Part shown: positions 7,268 through 15,672 of the stretch, one piece after another
Layout: the number at the start of each line of letters is the position of its first letter
Position numbering within the stretch: position 1 is the first letter of the stretch
Assembly: GCA_910579845.1 (NCBI GenBank)
Contig: CAJTWL010000014.1
Coordinates: forward strand, 1-54,980
DNA from: an uncultured Muribaculaceae bacterium
GTDB taxonomy: Bacteria > Bacteroidota > Bacteroidia > Bacteroidales > Muribaculaceae
DNA: 54,980 nucleotides
Direction: 5' to 3'
The notes under the pieces: model-generated
Database searches by the model: none
Seen by the model: the letters and a program-made list of their open reading frames with translations, nothing else
What the model was told of the DNA's origin: nothing
Position numbers and translations under genes: made by a program

Positions 7268-8275
7268 ATGACAAAAATTGGTATCAACGGCTTTGGCCGT
7301 ATCGGACGTTTCGTTTTCCGTGCCTCTACTAAAAGAGACGACATCGAGGTAGTTGCAATCAACGACCTTCTTCCTGTTGACTACATGGCTTACATGTTGA
7401 AATACGACACAATGCACGGTCGTTTCGATGGTACAGTAGATTATGATCTCGAGAAGAGTCTTCTTATCGTAAACGGCAAAGAGATCCGCGTTACAGCATG
7501 CCGCGACCCGAAAGAGATCGCATGGGGTGCGGTAAATGCAGAGTATGTTGTTGAATCAACAGGTCTTTTCCTCACAGAAGAGAAAGCTCAGGCTCACATC
7601 GAGGCAGGTGCTAAATACGTTGTTATGTCAGCTCCTTCAAAGGACGCTACTCCTATGTTCGTTGTAGGTGTCAACGAAAAGACATACGCAGGTCAGAAAT
7701 TCGTTTCAAACGCTTCCTGCACAACAAACTGTCTCGCTCCTATCGCAAAAGTTCTCAACGACAAATTCGGTATCAAAGAGGGCTTGATGACAACAGTTCA
7801 CTCTACAACAGCTACTCAGAAGACTGTTGACGGTCCTTCTATGAAAGACTGGCGTGGCGGTCGTGCCGCTTCAGGCAACATCATACCCTCTTCTACAGGT
7901 GCTGCCAAGGCTGTAGGCAAAGTTATCCCTGAGCTCAACGGCAAACTTACAGGTATCTCAATGCGCGTTCCTACTCTTGACGTTTCTGTTGTCGACCTGA
8001 CAGTAAACCTTGAGAAACCCGCTACAAAAGAGGCTATCTGCGCTGCTATGAAAGAGGCTGCTGAAGGCGAGCTCAAGGGTGTACTCGGTTATACAGAGGA
8101 TGCTGTAGTAAGCTCTGACTTCCTCGGCTGCCCGTTGACATCTATTTTCGATGCGACTGCAGGTGTTTACTTGACAGACAACTTCGTAAAAGTCATCTCT
8201 TGGTACGACAACGAGATCGGTTACTCTAACAAAGTTCTCGACCTTATCGCACACATGAAGAAAGTAAACGGTTAA
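7268..8275 (+). CDS. gap: Glyceraldehyde-3-phosphate dehydrogenase, type I
   Basis: 335 residues from the ATG at 7268; the frame could open at a TTG at 7262, but MTKIGINGFGRIGR is the canonical start. The NAD-binding motif is GINGFGRIGR, and the catalytic cysteine lies in SNASCTTNCLAP (about residue 153). The enzyme interconverts glyceraldehyde 3-phosphate and 1,3-bisphosphoglycerate in glycolysis, in the cytoplasm. Codon use is visibly biased (frequent GCT, GTT, TCT, CGT) compared with neighbours, as expected of a highly expressed gene. It is monocistronic, with a strong terminator 25 bases after its stop. Confidence 0.97.
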   Translation: MTKIGINGFGRIGRFVFRASTKRDDIEVVAINDLLPVDYMAYMLKYDTMHGRFDGTVDYDLEKSLLIVNGKEIRVTACRDPKEIAWGAVNAEYVVESTGLFLTEEKAQAHIEAGAKYVVMSAPSKDATPMFVVGVNEKTYAGQKFVSNASCTTNCLAPIAKVLNDKFGIKEGLMTTVHSTTATQKTVDGPSMKDWRGGRAASGNIIPSSTGAAKAVGKVIPELNGKLTGISMRVPTLDVSVVDLTVNLEKPATKEAICAAMKEAAEGELKGVLGYTEDAVVSSDFLGCPLTSIFDATAGVYLTDNFVKVISWYDNEIGYSNKVLDLIAHMKKVNG

Positions 8276-8300
8276 TCCGACTTTATTCAAATCATTGATA

Positions 8301-8337
8301 AGAAAGGTTGCGGAAATCCGCAGCCTTTCTCTTTTTG
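8301..8337 (+). terminator. Intrinsic terminator of gap
   Basis: Near-perfect stem AGAAAGG-TGCGGA / TCCGCA-CCTTTCT (8301-8330, one T/G mismatch) with an AA loop, followed by CTTTTTG. Confidence 0.88.
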
Positions 8338-8359
8338 TAACTATCTGAACATATTTTAC

Positions 8360-8367
8360 TATATTCG
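8360..8367 (+). promoter_or_regulatory. Candidate -7 box of the galactanase gene (TATATTCG)
   Basis: TATATTCG differs from TAnnTTTG by one base and lies 26 bases before the ATG at 8394, right after the gap terminator. Confidence 0.35.
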
Positions 8368-8393
8368 CATTATAAACCTTAAGAGATTGAACC

Positions 8394-9416
8394 ATGAAGA
8401 AATCACATTATTTGACAACAATGCTATTAGGCATTTCTTGTCTAACACTCTCCTCTCAAGAACCATTCTGGCTCGGAGGCGACATATCCGGCACAACAGC
8501 CGATGAAGCTCGCGGACGATTTGTAGAAAATGCCCGGGGCGTAAGAACCGAGACAACACAGCTAATGAAAGATTACGGCATGAATGCGACTCGCCTGAGG
8601 GTATGGGTAGATCCGAAGGACGGCTTCTGTTCTCCCGAAGATGTACTGACACTTGCTAAAAGATCGCAAGCTCTCGGAATGCCGGTAATGATAGACTTCC
8701 ATTATTCCGACTGGTGGGCGGATCCCGGAAAACAGAATCCTCCGAAAGCTTGGTTAGGAAAGGATCTGAAGGAAACGTGCAGACTCCTTGCCGATCACAC
8801 CGAATCCACCCTCGAATTGCTCAAAAAGAATAATATCGACGTAAGATGGATTCAGATAGGGAATGAAACAACCCACGGATTCCTATGGCCGATGGGCAAA
8901 TTCGAGGAGAATCCCGAACAATATGCTGAACTTACAAAAGCTGGAATCAAAGCCGCACGGGAGGTCTATCCGGATGCTGACATAATCATACACCTTGACA
9001 ACGGTTTTGACCAGGCATTATATGACCGTGTTTTCGACTCACTCAAAGCAAACGGCGTGCAGTGGGATAAGATAGGCATGAGCGTATACCCGTACTGGGC
9101 TATGGAGGGGAAATCAGAGCCAAGTGAAATCATGACTCTGGTCGACACTATGGCAAACATCCGTCATCTGAAAAAGAAATACGGCACCGACGTGATGATA
9201 GTTGAGACTGGCGTTGACGGCCGCAATCCGGAGCAAGGGAAACAATTCCTTGAAGCACTCATAAAAGGAGCGAAGACTCTGACAGACGGCGCGTGCACAG
9301 GCATCTTTTATTGGGCACCGGAATGGGACTGCGAAGGCGACTACCATCTCGGAGCATTCTCTAAAGGTCGTCCAACTATAATCATGGACGCATTCAAGGA
9401 AGCCGCTTCCAAATAA
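8394..9416 (+). CDS. Secreted arabinogalactan endo-beta-1,4-galactanase, GH53
   Basis: 340 residues with a signal peptide (MKKSHYLTTMLLGISCLTLSS). A single GH53 TIM barrel follows: WLGGDISGTTADE start, TRLRVWVDP, DFHYSDWWADPGKQ, acid/base Glu158 in IQIGNET, SVYPYW, and nucleophile Glu271 in IVETG. The family cleaves beta-1,4-galactan side chains of pectin (type I arabinogalactan). The N-terminus lacks an obvious lipobox, so a periplasmic location is likely. No SusC/SusD pair is adjacent, so it is outside a classical utilisation locus in this window. It is monocistronic between two terminators. Confidence 0.9.
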   Translation: MKKSHYLTTMLLGISCLTLSSQEPFWLGGDISGTTADEARGRFVENARGVRTETTQLMKDYGMNATRLRVWVDPKDGFCSPEDVLTLAKRSQALGMPVMIDFHYSDWWADPGKQNPPKAWLGKDLKETCRLLADHTESTLELLKKNNIDVRWIQIGNETTHGFLWPMGKFEENPEQYAELTKAGIKAAREVYPDADIIIHLDNGFDQALYDRVFDSLKANGVQWDKIGMSVYPYWAMEGKSEPSEIMTLVDTMANIRHLKKKYGTDVMIVETGVDGRNPEQGKQFLEALIKGAKTLTDGACTGIFYWAPEWDCEGDYHLGAFSKGRPTIIMDAFKEAASK

Positions 9417-9432
9417 TCATGATGGCTTATTA

Positions 9433-9479
9433 CAAGCAATGTCTGATTCGCAAATGTGAATCAGACATTGCTTGTTTTT
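9433..9479 (+). terminator. Intrinsic terminator of the galactanase gene
   Basis: Perfect 17-bp stem, 9433-9449 with 9458-9474, 8-base loop, then TTTTT. It also separates the galactanase from the converging maturase gene. Confidence 0.92.
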
Positions 9480-9513
9480 AGAAACCGCCGGACAAAGAGT
9501 CCGGATCAGGTTC

Positions 9514-10752
9514 TCAATTGCTAACCAAATTCGACTTCATTATATTTGCCGGCGGCCGTCCTGCTTCCAGCTCACGCTTCATAAACTCCATATATGGAGC
9601 CACATGTCTGAAAAAGCGTTTATAACCGGAGCACAAATAATTAAGTCCCGGCTCTCCATCGACTGTTACGGCAAACCTATTCTTAGGGCACTCACCGTTG
9701 CACGCAAACAGAAACTCGCATTCCTTACACTGCCTTGGAAGAGAGTTATACTTATCCTGACCGAATTTCTCCTGACGTTCGCTATACATCATCTCAACAA
9801 GCGTATGGGTGCGTATATTGCCGAGTTTATATTCCGGGAATACAAAATGGTCGCAGCTATACACATCCCCGTTATACTCCATCACGCCGGCATGTCCGCA
9901 AGTCCTCGCCATAGTACAGACACTCGGCTGCTCGCCTACCCAGTTGGCAAGTGTACAGTCGAACAGCTGGACGAAATACTCTCCAACATCATTCCTGACC
10001 CATTCGTCAAACAGCGTACACAGGAATTCACCCCACTGCTCCGGGCTAACCGAAAAATCCGCAAGAGGCACATTTCCGCTGTTCACCGGAGAAGCAAGAT
10101 GACGTCCGTCCTTATGGTTGAAGATCCTCTCCACTATAGGAGTAAACTGGATATACTTGCACTCTATTTCTTTAAAGAAATTATAGAAATCAAGAGGATA
10201 ATCGGCATTGAAGTCGTTTACGACAGCCAGCGCATTCCACATCACGTCATGCTTCTTCAACAGATCTATACCCTGCATGACCTTGCGGAAAGAGGGCTGT
10301 CCCATCTTATTACGGCGGTATTCGTCATGAAACTCCTGCGGACCGTCGATCGAAACACCGATCAGCCAACCCTCATTACGGAAAAACTCACACCATTCAT
10401 CTGTGAGCAACGTACCGTTTGTCTGCAGAGTGTTGTCGATATGTCTGCCACGGGAATATCTCTTCTGAAGCTCAACCACCCGCTTATAGAACGACAGGGG
10501 ACGCATAAGCGTTTCTCCTCCATGCCAGCAGAACAATACATTAGGCGATGTCTGCGACTCGATATACGATTCTATGAACTTCTCAAGAAGGTCGTCACTC
10601 ATTGTGAAACGACCCGCCTTATCCTCGTCGCGATAAAGATTCGCTTTCTCAAGATAATAACAATATTTGCAGTTCAGATTGCACATCGAGCTGACAGGTT
10701 TTGTCATGACATACAACGGACGTGCGAAAGGGAGACTTATATTCTGTTCCAA
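9514..10752 (-). CDS. Anaerobic sulfatase-maturating radical SAM enzyme (anSME)
   Basis: About 412 residues. The radical SAM motif CNLNCKYCYY (CxxxCxxC) binds the catalytic [4Fe-4S] cluster. The C-terminal SPASM region (CDHFVFPEYKLGN, then CKECEFLFACNGECPKNRF) supplies the auxiliary clusters. The enzyme converts an active-site Cys or Ser of sulfatases to formylglycine and so enables use of sulfated host glycans; the Bacteroides thetaiotaomicron homologue is known as chuR. The frame opens at a TTG (10752). The only ATG nearby (10707) would drop the family-typical LPFARPLYVM start, so TTG is preferred. It lies 29 bases downstream of the MFS transporter gene and may be co-transcribed. No sulfatase gene lies in this window. 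Confidence 0.9.
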   Translation of the reverse strand: MEQNISLPFARPLYVMTKPVSSMCNLNCKYCYYLEKANLYRDEDKAGRFTMSDDLLEKFIESYIESQTSPNVLFCWHGGETLMRPLSFYKRVVELQKRYSRGRHIDNTLQTNGTLLTDEWCEFFRNEGWLIGVSIDGPQEFHDEYRRNKMGQPSFRKVMQGIDLLKKHDVMWNALAVVNDFNADYPLDFYNFFKEIECKYIQFTPIVERIFNHKDGRHLASPVNSGNVPLADFSVSPEQWGEFLCTLFDEWVRNDVGEYFVQLFDCTLANWVGEQPSVCTMARTCGHAGVMEYNGDVYSCDHFVFPEYKLGNIRTHTLVEMMYSERQEKFGQDKYNSLPRQCKECEFLFACNGECPKNRFAVTVDGEPGLNYLCSGYKRFFRHVAPYMEFMKRELEAGRPPANIMKSNLVSN

Positions 10753-10781
10753 TTCAATTTGTTTTTCAAGTATGCATGAGT

Positions 10782-12161
10782 CTATTTATCGCTGTGCTTC
10801 GCATTCCAGACGAGAAGGGTCAACAGGGTGGACAGTGCGGCCGAACCGATCCAGAACCAGTTCACTACCGTAAAATCATAATGAGCCACTCCATCGACCA
10901 TGGTTTTGTTTCCTTCGATGAGAATTCCATTCATCACATCCTGCAAACCGGCTCCAAGGTAACTTGCTATTCCCACAACCCCAAGAGCAGCTCCTGCAGC
11001 CGCCTTGGGAGCGATATCCACAGCCATCAGACCTCCGAGGAAGCAGATAAGGACACCTATTCCCAATCCGAACATCACCATGGCAGTGGCATCAAGCCAG
11101 AAATGCTCTCCGGGAACAAGCAGGAAAAGAGACAATGCCGCCGTGTTCAAAAGTCCGGCGACAAGAGCCGGCACATTACGGCTCCCACGGAAAAGCTTGT
11201 CTGAGATAAGCCCGGAGAAGACTGTTCCGACAATTCCACAGACAGAACTTATTGAAATTATGAATGCGGCATCAAGATTGGAATAACCCTTCTGGGCTTC
11301 AAGATAGAAAACGCCCCATGAATTGACAGCATACCGGCTTATATACATAAATGCGCTTCCGAGGGCAAGGATCCAGATAGCCGGATTCTTCAGCACAGCG
11401 CTCTGCGCTTTGTTGAAATCATTGTTTTCTGCCGCCGACGTTGCCGCATCTGCCGGCATCTCGCGGTCGAGCATATATCCGCATGATTGCGGTGTGTCGC
11501 GCATAAACAGAAGCACCAGCGCAAGACCGACAAAACCGATTATACCGGCACCTATCATGCCCGAACGCCATCCTGCCCAGCTTACAAGCGCCGCAACCGT
11601 AATGAAGGTGATTGCCTCGCCTATGTTATGGCTTGCGCTCCAGAAGCCATAGAAAGTACCTCGGTCCTTATTGTCATACCAGCGGTTGAGCGATACGACA
11701 CCCGCAGGAGCTCCCATAGACTGAAACCATCCGTTGAGACCCCACAGTACTGCAAATACAATGAACATCTGGGAAAAACCGAGCACAAGATTCACAAGTG
11801 CTGTCAGCAGTAATCCGGTTGCCATAAAACGGCGGACGTTGCATCTGTCCGCCAGAAAGCCGTTGGCAAGTTTGCCTACCGCATATACAAAGAACAGACA
11901 GGATCCGATCACACCGAGCTGGGTCTCATTGAAAAGACCGTCATCCACAATCGGCTTGCGGACAATATTCATACTCAACCTGCATACATAATACAATGCA
12001 TATGCGACAGTAGCGGAAAGGAACGTCGCCCATCTTATCGATTTGAACTTTTCAGGATCAGCATCAGCTTTATAATTTGGCGCTGAGATCTTGAAAAAGT
12101 TGATAAATCCCCGACCATTACCCTTCGGCACTTCCCGATCAATGCTTTCAAACGATTTCAT
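10782..12161 (-). CDS. MFS transporter, organophosphate:phosphate antiporter (GlpT/UhpT) family
   Basis: 459 residues with 12 predicted membrane segments. The sequence IRWATFLSATVAYALYYVCRLSMNIVRKPIV and the first-half region YAVGKLANGFLADR match the OPA family, which imports glycerol 3-phosphate or hexose phosphates in exchange for phosphate. The SLNRWYDNKDRGTFYGFWSASHNIGEA stretch between TM4 and TM5 is also characteristic. The exact substrate cannot be read from the sequence; GlpT-like is my first guess, UhpT- or sensor UhpC-like the alternatives. The upstream region carries one of the 9-bp-phased repeats. Confidence 0.85.
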   Translation of the reverse strand: MKSFESIDREVPKGNGRGFINFFKISAPNYKADADPEKFKSIRWATFLSATVAYALYYVCRLSMNIVRKPIVDDGLFNETQLGVIGSCLFFVYAVGKLANGFLADRCNVRRFMATGLLLTALVNLVLGFSQMFIVFAVLWGLNGWFQSMGAPAGVVSLNRWYDNKDRGTFYGFWSASHNIGEAITFITVAALVSWAGWRSGMIGAGIIGFVGLALVLLFMRDTPQSCGYMLDREMPADAATSAAENNDFNKAQSAVLKNPAIWILALGSAFMYISRYAVNSWGVFYLEAQKGYSNLDAAFIISISSVCGIVGTVFSGLISDKLFRGSRNVPALVAGLLNTAALSLFLLVPGEHFWLDATAMVMFGLGIGVLICFLGGLMAVDIAPKAAAGAALGVVGIASYLGAGLQDVMNGILIEGNKTMVDGVAHYDFTVVNWFWIGSAALSTLLTLLVWNAKHSDK

Positions 12162-12198
12162 GATGTTATTATTAGTTTACTATTATTCTACCCTCCCC

Positions 12199-12243
12199 AA
12201 AATCCTTAATCACCTTAATGTCCCTAATCCCCTTAAACACCTT
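12199..12243. repeat. Degenerate 9-bp-phased intergenic repeat, copy 2
   Basis: Five consecutive 9-mers: AAAATCCTT, AATCACCTT, AATGTCCCT, AATCCCCTT, AAACACCTT. It lies in the divergent gap between the MFS transporter and queG. Same period and similar composition as the copies at 6482 and 23723. Confidence 0.6.
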
Positions 12244-12314
12244 CCTTTTTTAGGCTGTCGTTTAATTTTCATCACTTACACCGTGCTTAATGACAAATTT
12301 ACAAAAAAAAATCC

Positions 12315-12322
12315 TATTTTTG
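12315..12322 (+). promoter_or_regulatory. -7 box of the queG promoter (TATTTTTG)
   Basis: TATTTTTG matches TAnnTTTG, 39 bases before the queG ATG, within the 200-base divergent gap. Confidence 0.5.
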
Positions 12323-12361
12323 TAGTCATACTACGCTTTAAAATATATAGTCCCAACATCC

Positions 12362-13279
12362 ATGACTAAAGATAAGATCAAATCAGCTTTTCTTAACGCA
12401 GGCGCGACAGCAGTCGGTTTTGCCGTGGCTGAAAAAATACCGGATGAAGAGTGGAACCGCTTCAGATCATGGCTTAATAATGGTTGCAATGCAGGAATGG
12501 ACTATATGAATAATTATCCGGATATCCGCAGAAATCCAACTCTCCTCCTGTCAGGTGCCAAAACAGTCATATCTCTGGCCTTCAGCTTTGCAATACCCCG
12601 ACAAAGAAACAATCTTGACGGTATCATAGCATCATATGCATATTTTCCTGATTATCACAAATCCATCCGCAAAATTCTGAAGGACACCCTCCGTGAACTG
12701 TTTGCCGGTCAGACGGATATCAGCTGGAGAATCTGCATCGATTCGGCTCCCGTACTCGAACGCTATTGGGCTGTCAGATCGGGTATCGGCTTTCGTGGCG
12801 ATAATGGGATGATTATCGTACCGGGGGTCGGCAACCGCATATTCCTCGCTGAAATATTGATCAACATACCCATCGAACCCGATGCTCCTCTCGACAAGGA
12901 TTGCGGGCACTGCGCCAAATGCCTTGACTCATGCCCGGGCAAAGCGTTGGGCGATGACGGAACTGTAGATTGCCACAGATGCATCAGTTACCTGACCATA
13001 GAGCACCACGGGCAATGGGATGACACCGGTAAAGCCGTTATGAACACTCCACAAGGCAAAAACACCATCTTCGGCTGCGAGAAATGCATAGAAGTATGCC
13101 CGTGGAATAATACTGATTCCATCTCTCCTCTTCATCCTCTCCCTGAAATTCTCTCCCTAACCAAAGAATCTGTCAAGGCCATGGACAAATCCCGGTTTCG
13201 CTCACAATTAGGCTCCACTCCAATCTTCCGCGCTGGCTATGATGGTATTAGACGAAACATTATTAACATAAGTAAGTGA
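12362..13279 (+). CDS. queG: Epoxyqueuosine reductase QueG
   Basis: 305 residues, slightly shorter than the E. coli enzyme. The N-terminal cobalamin-binding domain contains RNPTLLLSGAKTVISLAFSF and the conserved CIDSAPVLERYWAVRSGIGF. It is followed by two [4Fe-4S] ferredoxin-type clusters: CGHCAKCLDSCPGKAL, CHRC and CEKCIEVCPWN. QueG carries out the last step of queuosine biosynthesis, reducing epoxyqueuosine in the tRNA wobble position to queuosine. It is probably co-transcribed with the following esterase, whose ATG is only 2 bases past the stop. Confidence 0.95.
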   Translation: MTKDKIKSAFLNAGATAVGFAVAEKIPDEEWNRFRSWLNNGCNAGMDYMNNYPDIRRNPTLLLSGAKTVISLAFSFAIPRQRNNLDGIIASYAYFPDYHKSIRKILKDTLRELFAGQTDISWRICIDSAPVLERYWAVRSGIGFRGDNGMIIVPGVGNRIFLAEILINIPIEPDAPLDKDCGHCAKCLDSCPGKALGDDGTVDCHRCISYLTIEHHGQWDDTGKAVMNTPQGKNTIFGCEKCIEVCPWNNTDSISPLHPLPEILSLTKESVKAMDKSRFRSQLGSTPIFRAGYDGIRRNIINISK

Positions 13280-13281
13280 AC

Positions 13282-14157
13282 ATGAAAACCTTAAAAACTT
13301 TACTCCTGACCGCATCCGTGGCGCTTACACTATCAGCGTCAGCCACCAACCCGGTCAAAATTAATCTCTGGCCAAATGGTGCGCCAATAGAGAATGGATT
13401 CGACCCGAAGAATGAACGTATTGAAGATGGCTATAAACTGATGGATGTAGCAAACGCTGAGCTTTGGATTTATCCTGCAAAGAACCCTAATGGCGTATGC
13501 ATAATGCTCACACCCGGAGGTGGATACCAATGTCTTGTAATAAAAAAAGAGGGGACTATGTTTGCCGACTGGCTGAGCGCACAAGGTTTCACCTGTGCCG
13601 TTCTTAAATACAGAATGCCTAACGGTCACAAAGAGATTCCTCTGATGGATGCCGAACGGGCTATGGAGATCCTCCGTGCAAAAGCTTCTGAATTCCACTA
13701 TAATCCCAACAAAATTGGAGTGATGGGTGGTTCAGCCGGCGGACATTTCGCCGCTATGCTGTCTACGCTTTATTCCTCACCGGCTACTCGTCCGGACTTC
13801 CAGATTCTTATGTATCCGGTAATTTATATGGATATAACCAACTCATTATCTCATAAGAATTCAGCGAAAAGATTACTCGGATCCAACCCGACAGAAGAGG
13901 ATTATAAGAAATTCTGCCTGCAAAATCAGGTCTCACCGATGACACCTCCTGCTTTTGTGATTCTATCGTGTGATGACAAGGTTGTTGATCCTCTTAATTC
14001 TCTGGAATATGTCAAGGCTTTAGGTAAAAATAATGTCCCTTGTGCACTGCACATATATCCTGCAGGCGGACATGGTTACGGCAACCTTGACACAAATCCA
14101 TTCAAACTGGAGTTCCAGTCTGAATTGTTGCGTTTCCTTAATGAACAGGTGAAATAA
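13282..14157 (+). CDS. Secreted alpha/beta-hydrolase esterase (first of a tandem pair)
   Basis: 291 residues from the ATG at 13282 (a GTG at 13276 would overlap queG). Signal peptide MKTLKTLLLTASVALTLSASA. Alpha/beta-hydrolase features: oxyanion motif TPGGGY (about 77-82), nucleophile Ser151 in MGGSAGGH, acid in LSCDDKVVDP, and His in GGHGYG near the C-terminus. This matches secreted Bacteroidetes esterases annotated as acetyl-xylan or feruloyl esterase-like. The substrate is inferred to be acyl groups on plant or host glycans and is not certain. About half of the residues match the next protein, so the pair is an old tandem duplication. Likely operon: queG, two esterases, FKBP. Confidence 0.82.
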   Translation: MKTLKTLLLTASVALTLSASATNPVKINLWPNGAPIENGFDPKNERIEDGYKLMDVANAELWIYPAKNPNGVCIMLTPGGGYQCLVIKKEGTMFADWLSAQGFTCAVLKYRMPNGHKEIPLMDAERAMEILRAKASEFHYNPNKIGVMGGSAGGHFAAMLSTLYSSPATRPDFQILMYPVIYMDITNSLSHKNSAKRLLGSNPTEEDYKKFCLQNQVSPMTPPAFVILSCDDKVVDPLNSLEYVKALGKNNVPCALHIYPAGGHGYGNLDTNPFKLEFQSELLRFLNEQVK

Positions 14158-14196
14158 TAGACTAATACTACTACAACTTAAATAGATAATTGCAAA

Positions 14197-15054
14197 ATGA
14201 AAAAAATAATGATGATTCTCGCAACAGCTGTCTTTTGCCTTTCCGCAGGCGGTGCCGAACCAATAAAAGTAAAACTATGGCCTGACGGAGCTCCGACAAA
14301 AAACGGACATGAAGGAAAACCGGAAAGATGGGAGGGTGCCAAAGTATATGAAGTATCAGATCCGGAGCTATGGATATATCCGGCAAAAAAGCCAAACGGA
14401 CAATGCATTGTCGATGCTCCCGGAGGAGGATATAAATATCTCTCCACAGATAACGAAGGCACAATGATGATCGACTGGATGAATACACGCGGCATTACTT
14501 TCGTGATTTTAAAATACCGCGTTCCTAACGGACATTGGGAGGTGCCTGCCGAAGATGCGCGAGAGGCTATCAAATATATGCGCAAAAATGCATCCAAATA
14601 TGGTATAAACCCCAATGAAATAGGGATAATGGGCTCATCAGCCGGCGGCCACTTCGCCGCTACCGCGGCAACTATGTACAACACCACGGAATCCCGCCCG
14701 GACTTCCAGATACTCCTCTATCCAGTAATATCCATGAAGGAAATTACACACCCAGGCACCAGAGAACATCTCCTTGGAAAGAACCCGTCAAAAGAACTTG
14801 TTGAGAAATACACCATCTACAACCATGTGGACAAGAACACTCCTCCGGCTTTTATCGTCTTGGCAGCCGATGACCTCGCAGTCCCCCCGATGAACTCCAT
14901 CCTATACGTAGAAGCGTTGCAGAAGAATGGTATACCTTACTCTTTTCACATGTATCCATCCGGCGGTCATGGCTTTGGTTTCCGCGACACATTCCCATAC
15001 AAACATGAGTTCACTACTGAACTTGATTCCTGGCTCCGCTCAATCAAGAAATAA
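14197..15054 (+). CDS. Secreted alpha/beta-hydrolase esterase (second of a tandem pair)
   Basis: 285 residues. Signal peptide MKKIMMILATAVFCLSAGGA, then the same layout as its neighbour: LWPDGAP, oxyanion DAPGGGYK (about 73-80), LKYRVPNGH, nucleophile Ser148 in MGSSAGGHFAA, acid in LAADDLAVPP, and His in GGHGFG. The catalytic triad is intact. The short binding segments after the nucleophile differ between the two copies, which may mean different acyl or sugar specificity (inference). The gene starts 40 bases after its paralogue and is followed after 2 bases by an FKBP isomerase gene. Confidence 0.82.
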   Translation: MKKIMMILATAVFCLSAGGAEPIKVKLWPDGAPTKNGHEGKPERWEGAKVYEVSDPELWIYPAKKPNGQCIVDAPGGGYKYLSTDNEGTMMIDWMNTRGITFVILKYRVPNGHWEVPAEDAREAIKYMRKNASKYGINPNEIGIMGSSAGGHFAATAATMYNTTESRPDFQILLYPVISMKEITHPGTREHLLGKNPSKELVEKYTIYNHVDKNTPPAFIVLAADDLAVPPMNSILYVEALQKNGIPYSFHMYPSGGHGFGFRDTFPYKHEFTTELDSWLRSIKK

Positions 15055-15056
15055 AT

Positions 15057-15584
15057 ATGAAGAAAATATCATATGTCTTACTTGCAATATCTTTTGCGTT
15101 AGGCTTGCAATCATATAGTGATACTGGAAATGGCGCTTATATAGATTATGTGACAAAGTTTCTGCGTGAAAAAAACAATAATCAGAAAACCAATAATTCT
15201 AATAAACCGAACAATCACAATAGCCCGAATAAAACAGCCGGCTCTTCATTCAAAACAACTGTTTCCGGCTTAAAGTATATGATAAAGAGAAAGGGTAAAG
15301 GTGCAAAGCCGGAACCGACTGATCAAGTTACAGTTCATTACACAGGCAGATTCCTTGATGGAACAATCTTCGACAGCTCCTTGCAGCGTGGCGAACCCGC
15401 CACATTCAGGCTGAATCAAGTTATGGAAGGATGGACCGAGGGACTTCAACTGATGAGAGAGGGAGCACTCTATACGTTTATAATACCTTCTGACTTGGCT
15501 TATGGCAAAAATGGAGTTCCAGGAACCATCCCACCCAACGCAGATCTTGTTTTTGATATAGAACTTATAAAAACAGGAAAATAG
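15057..15584 (+). CDS. Exported FKBP-type peptidyl-prolyl cis-trans isomerase (first of three in the window)
   Basis: 175 residues. An N-terminal signal peptide (MKKISYVLLAISFALGLQS) is followed by an Asn/Lys/Pro-rich low-complexity linker (about 40-62) and a complete FKBP domain: VTVHYTGRFLDGTIFDSS, MEGWTEGLQLMREG, YTFIIPSDLAYG and IPPNADLVFDIELIK. It catalyses proline isomerisation and probably helps fold exported proteins. Coupling to the two secreted esterases (2-base spacing) and position just before the giant surface protein suggest folding of these products, an inference. The domain closely resembles those at 49208 and 49810. Confidence 0.9.
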   Translation: MKKISYVLLAISFALGLQSYSDTGNGAYIDYVTKFLREKNNNQKTNNSNKPNNHNSPNKTAGSSFKTTVSGLKYMIKRKGKGAKPEPTDQVTVHYTGRFLDGTIFDSSLQRGEPATFRLNQVMEGWTEGLQLMREGALYTFIIPSDLAYGKNGVPGTIPPNADLVFDIELIKTGK

Positions 15585-15672
15585 GCTTGTCATATAATGG
15601 GAAACTAAGAGCTTGTTTAAATCACAGTTTCTTATGAAGTTTTTAAACATTTAACATAATACTTATAAGCAA

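Noticed and set aside
8276..8393. Riboswitch between gap and the galactanase gene
   Set aside because: The gap is fully explained by the gap terminator and a short promoter; no conserved aptamer pattern is visible.
9472..10779. 435-codon rightward open frame opposite the sulfatase maturase
   Set aside because: The leftward frame has complete radical-SAM and SPASM motifs. The rightward frame begins in the terminator stem and has no recognisable domain, signal or promoter.
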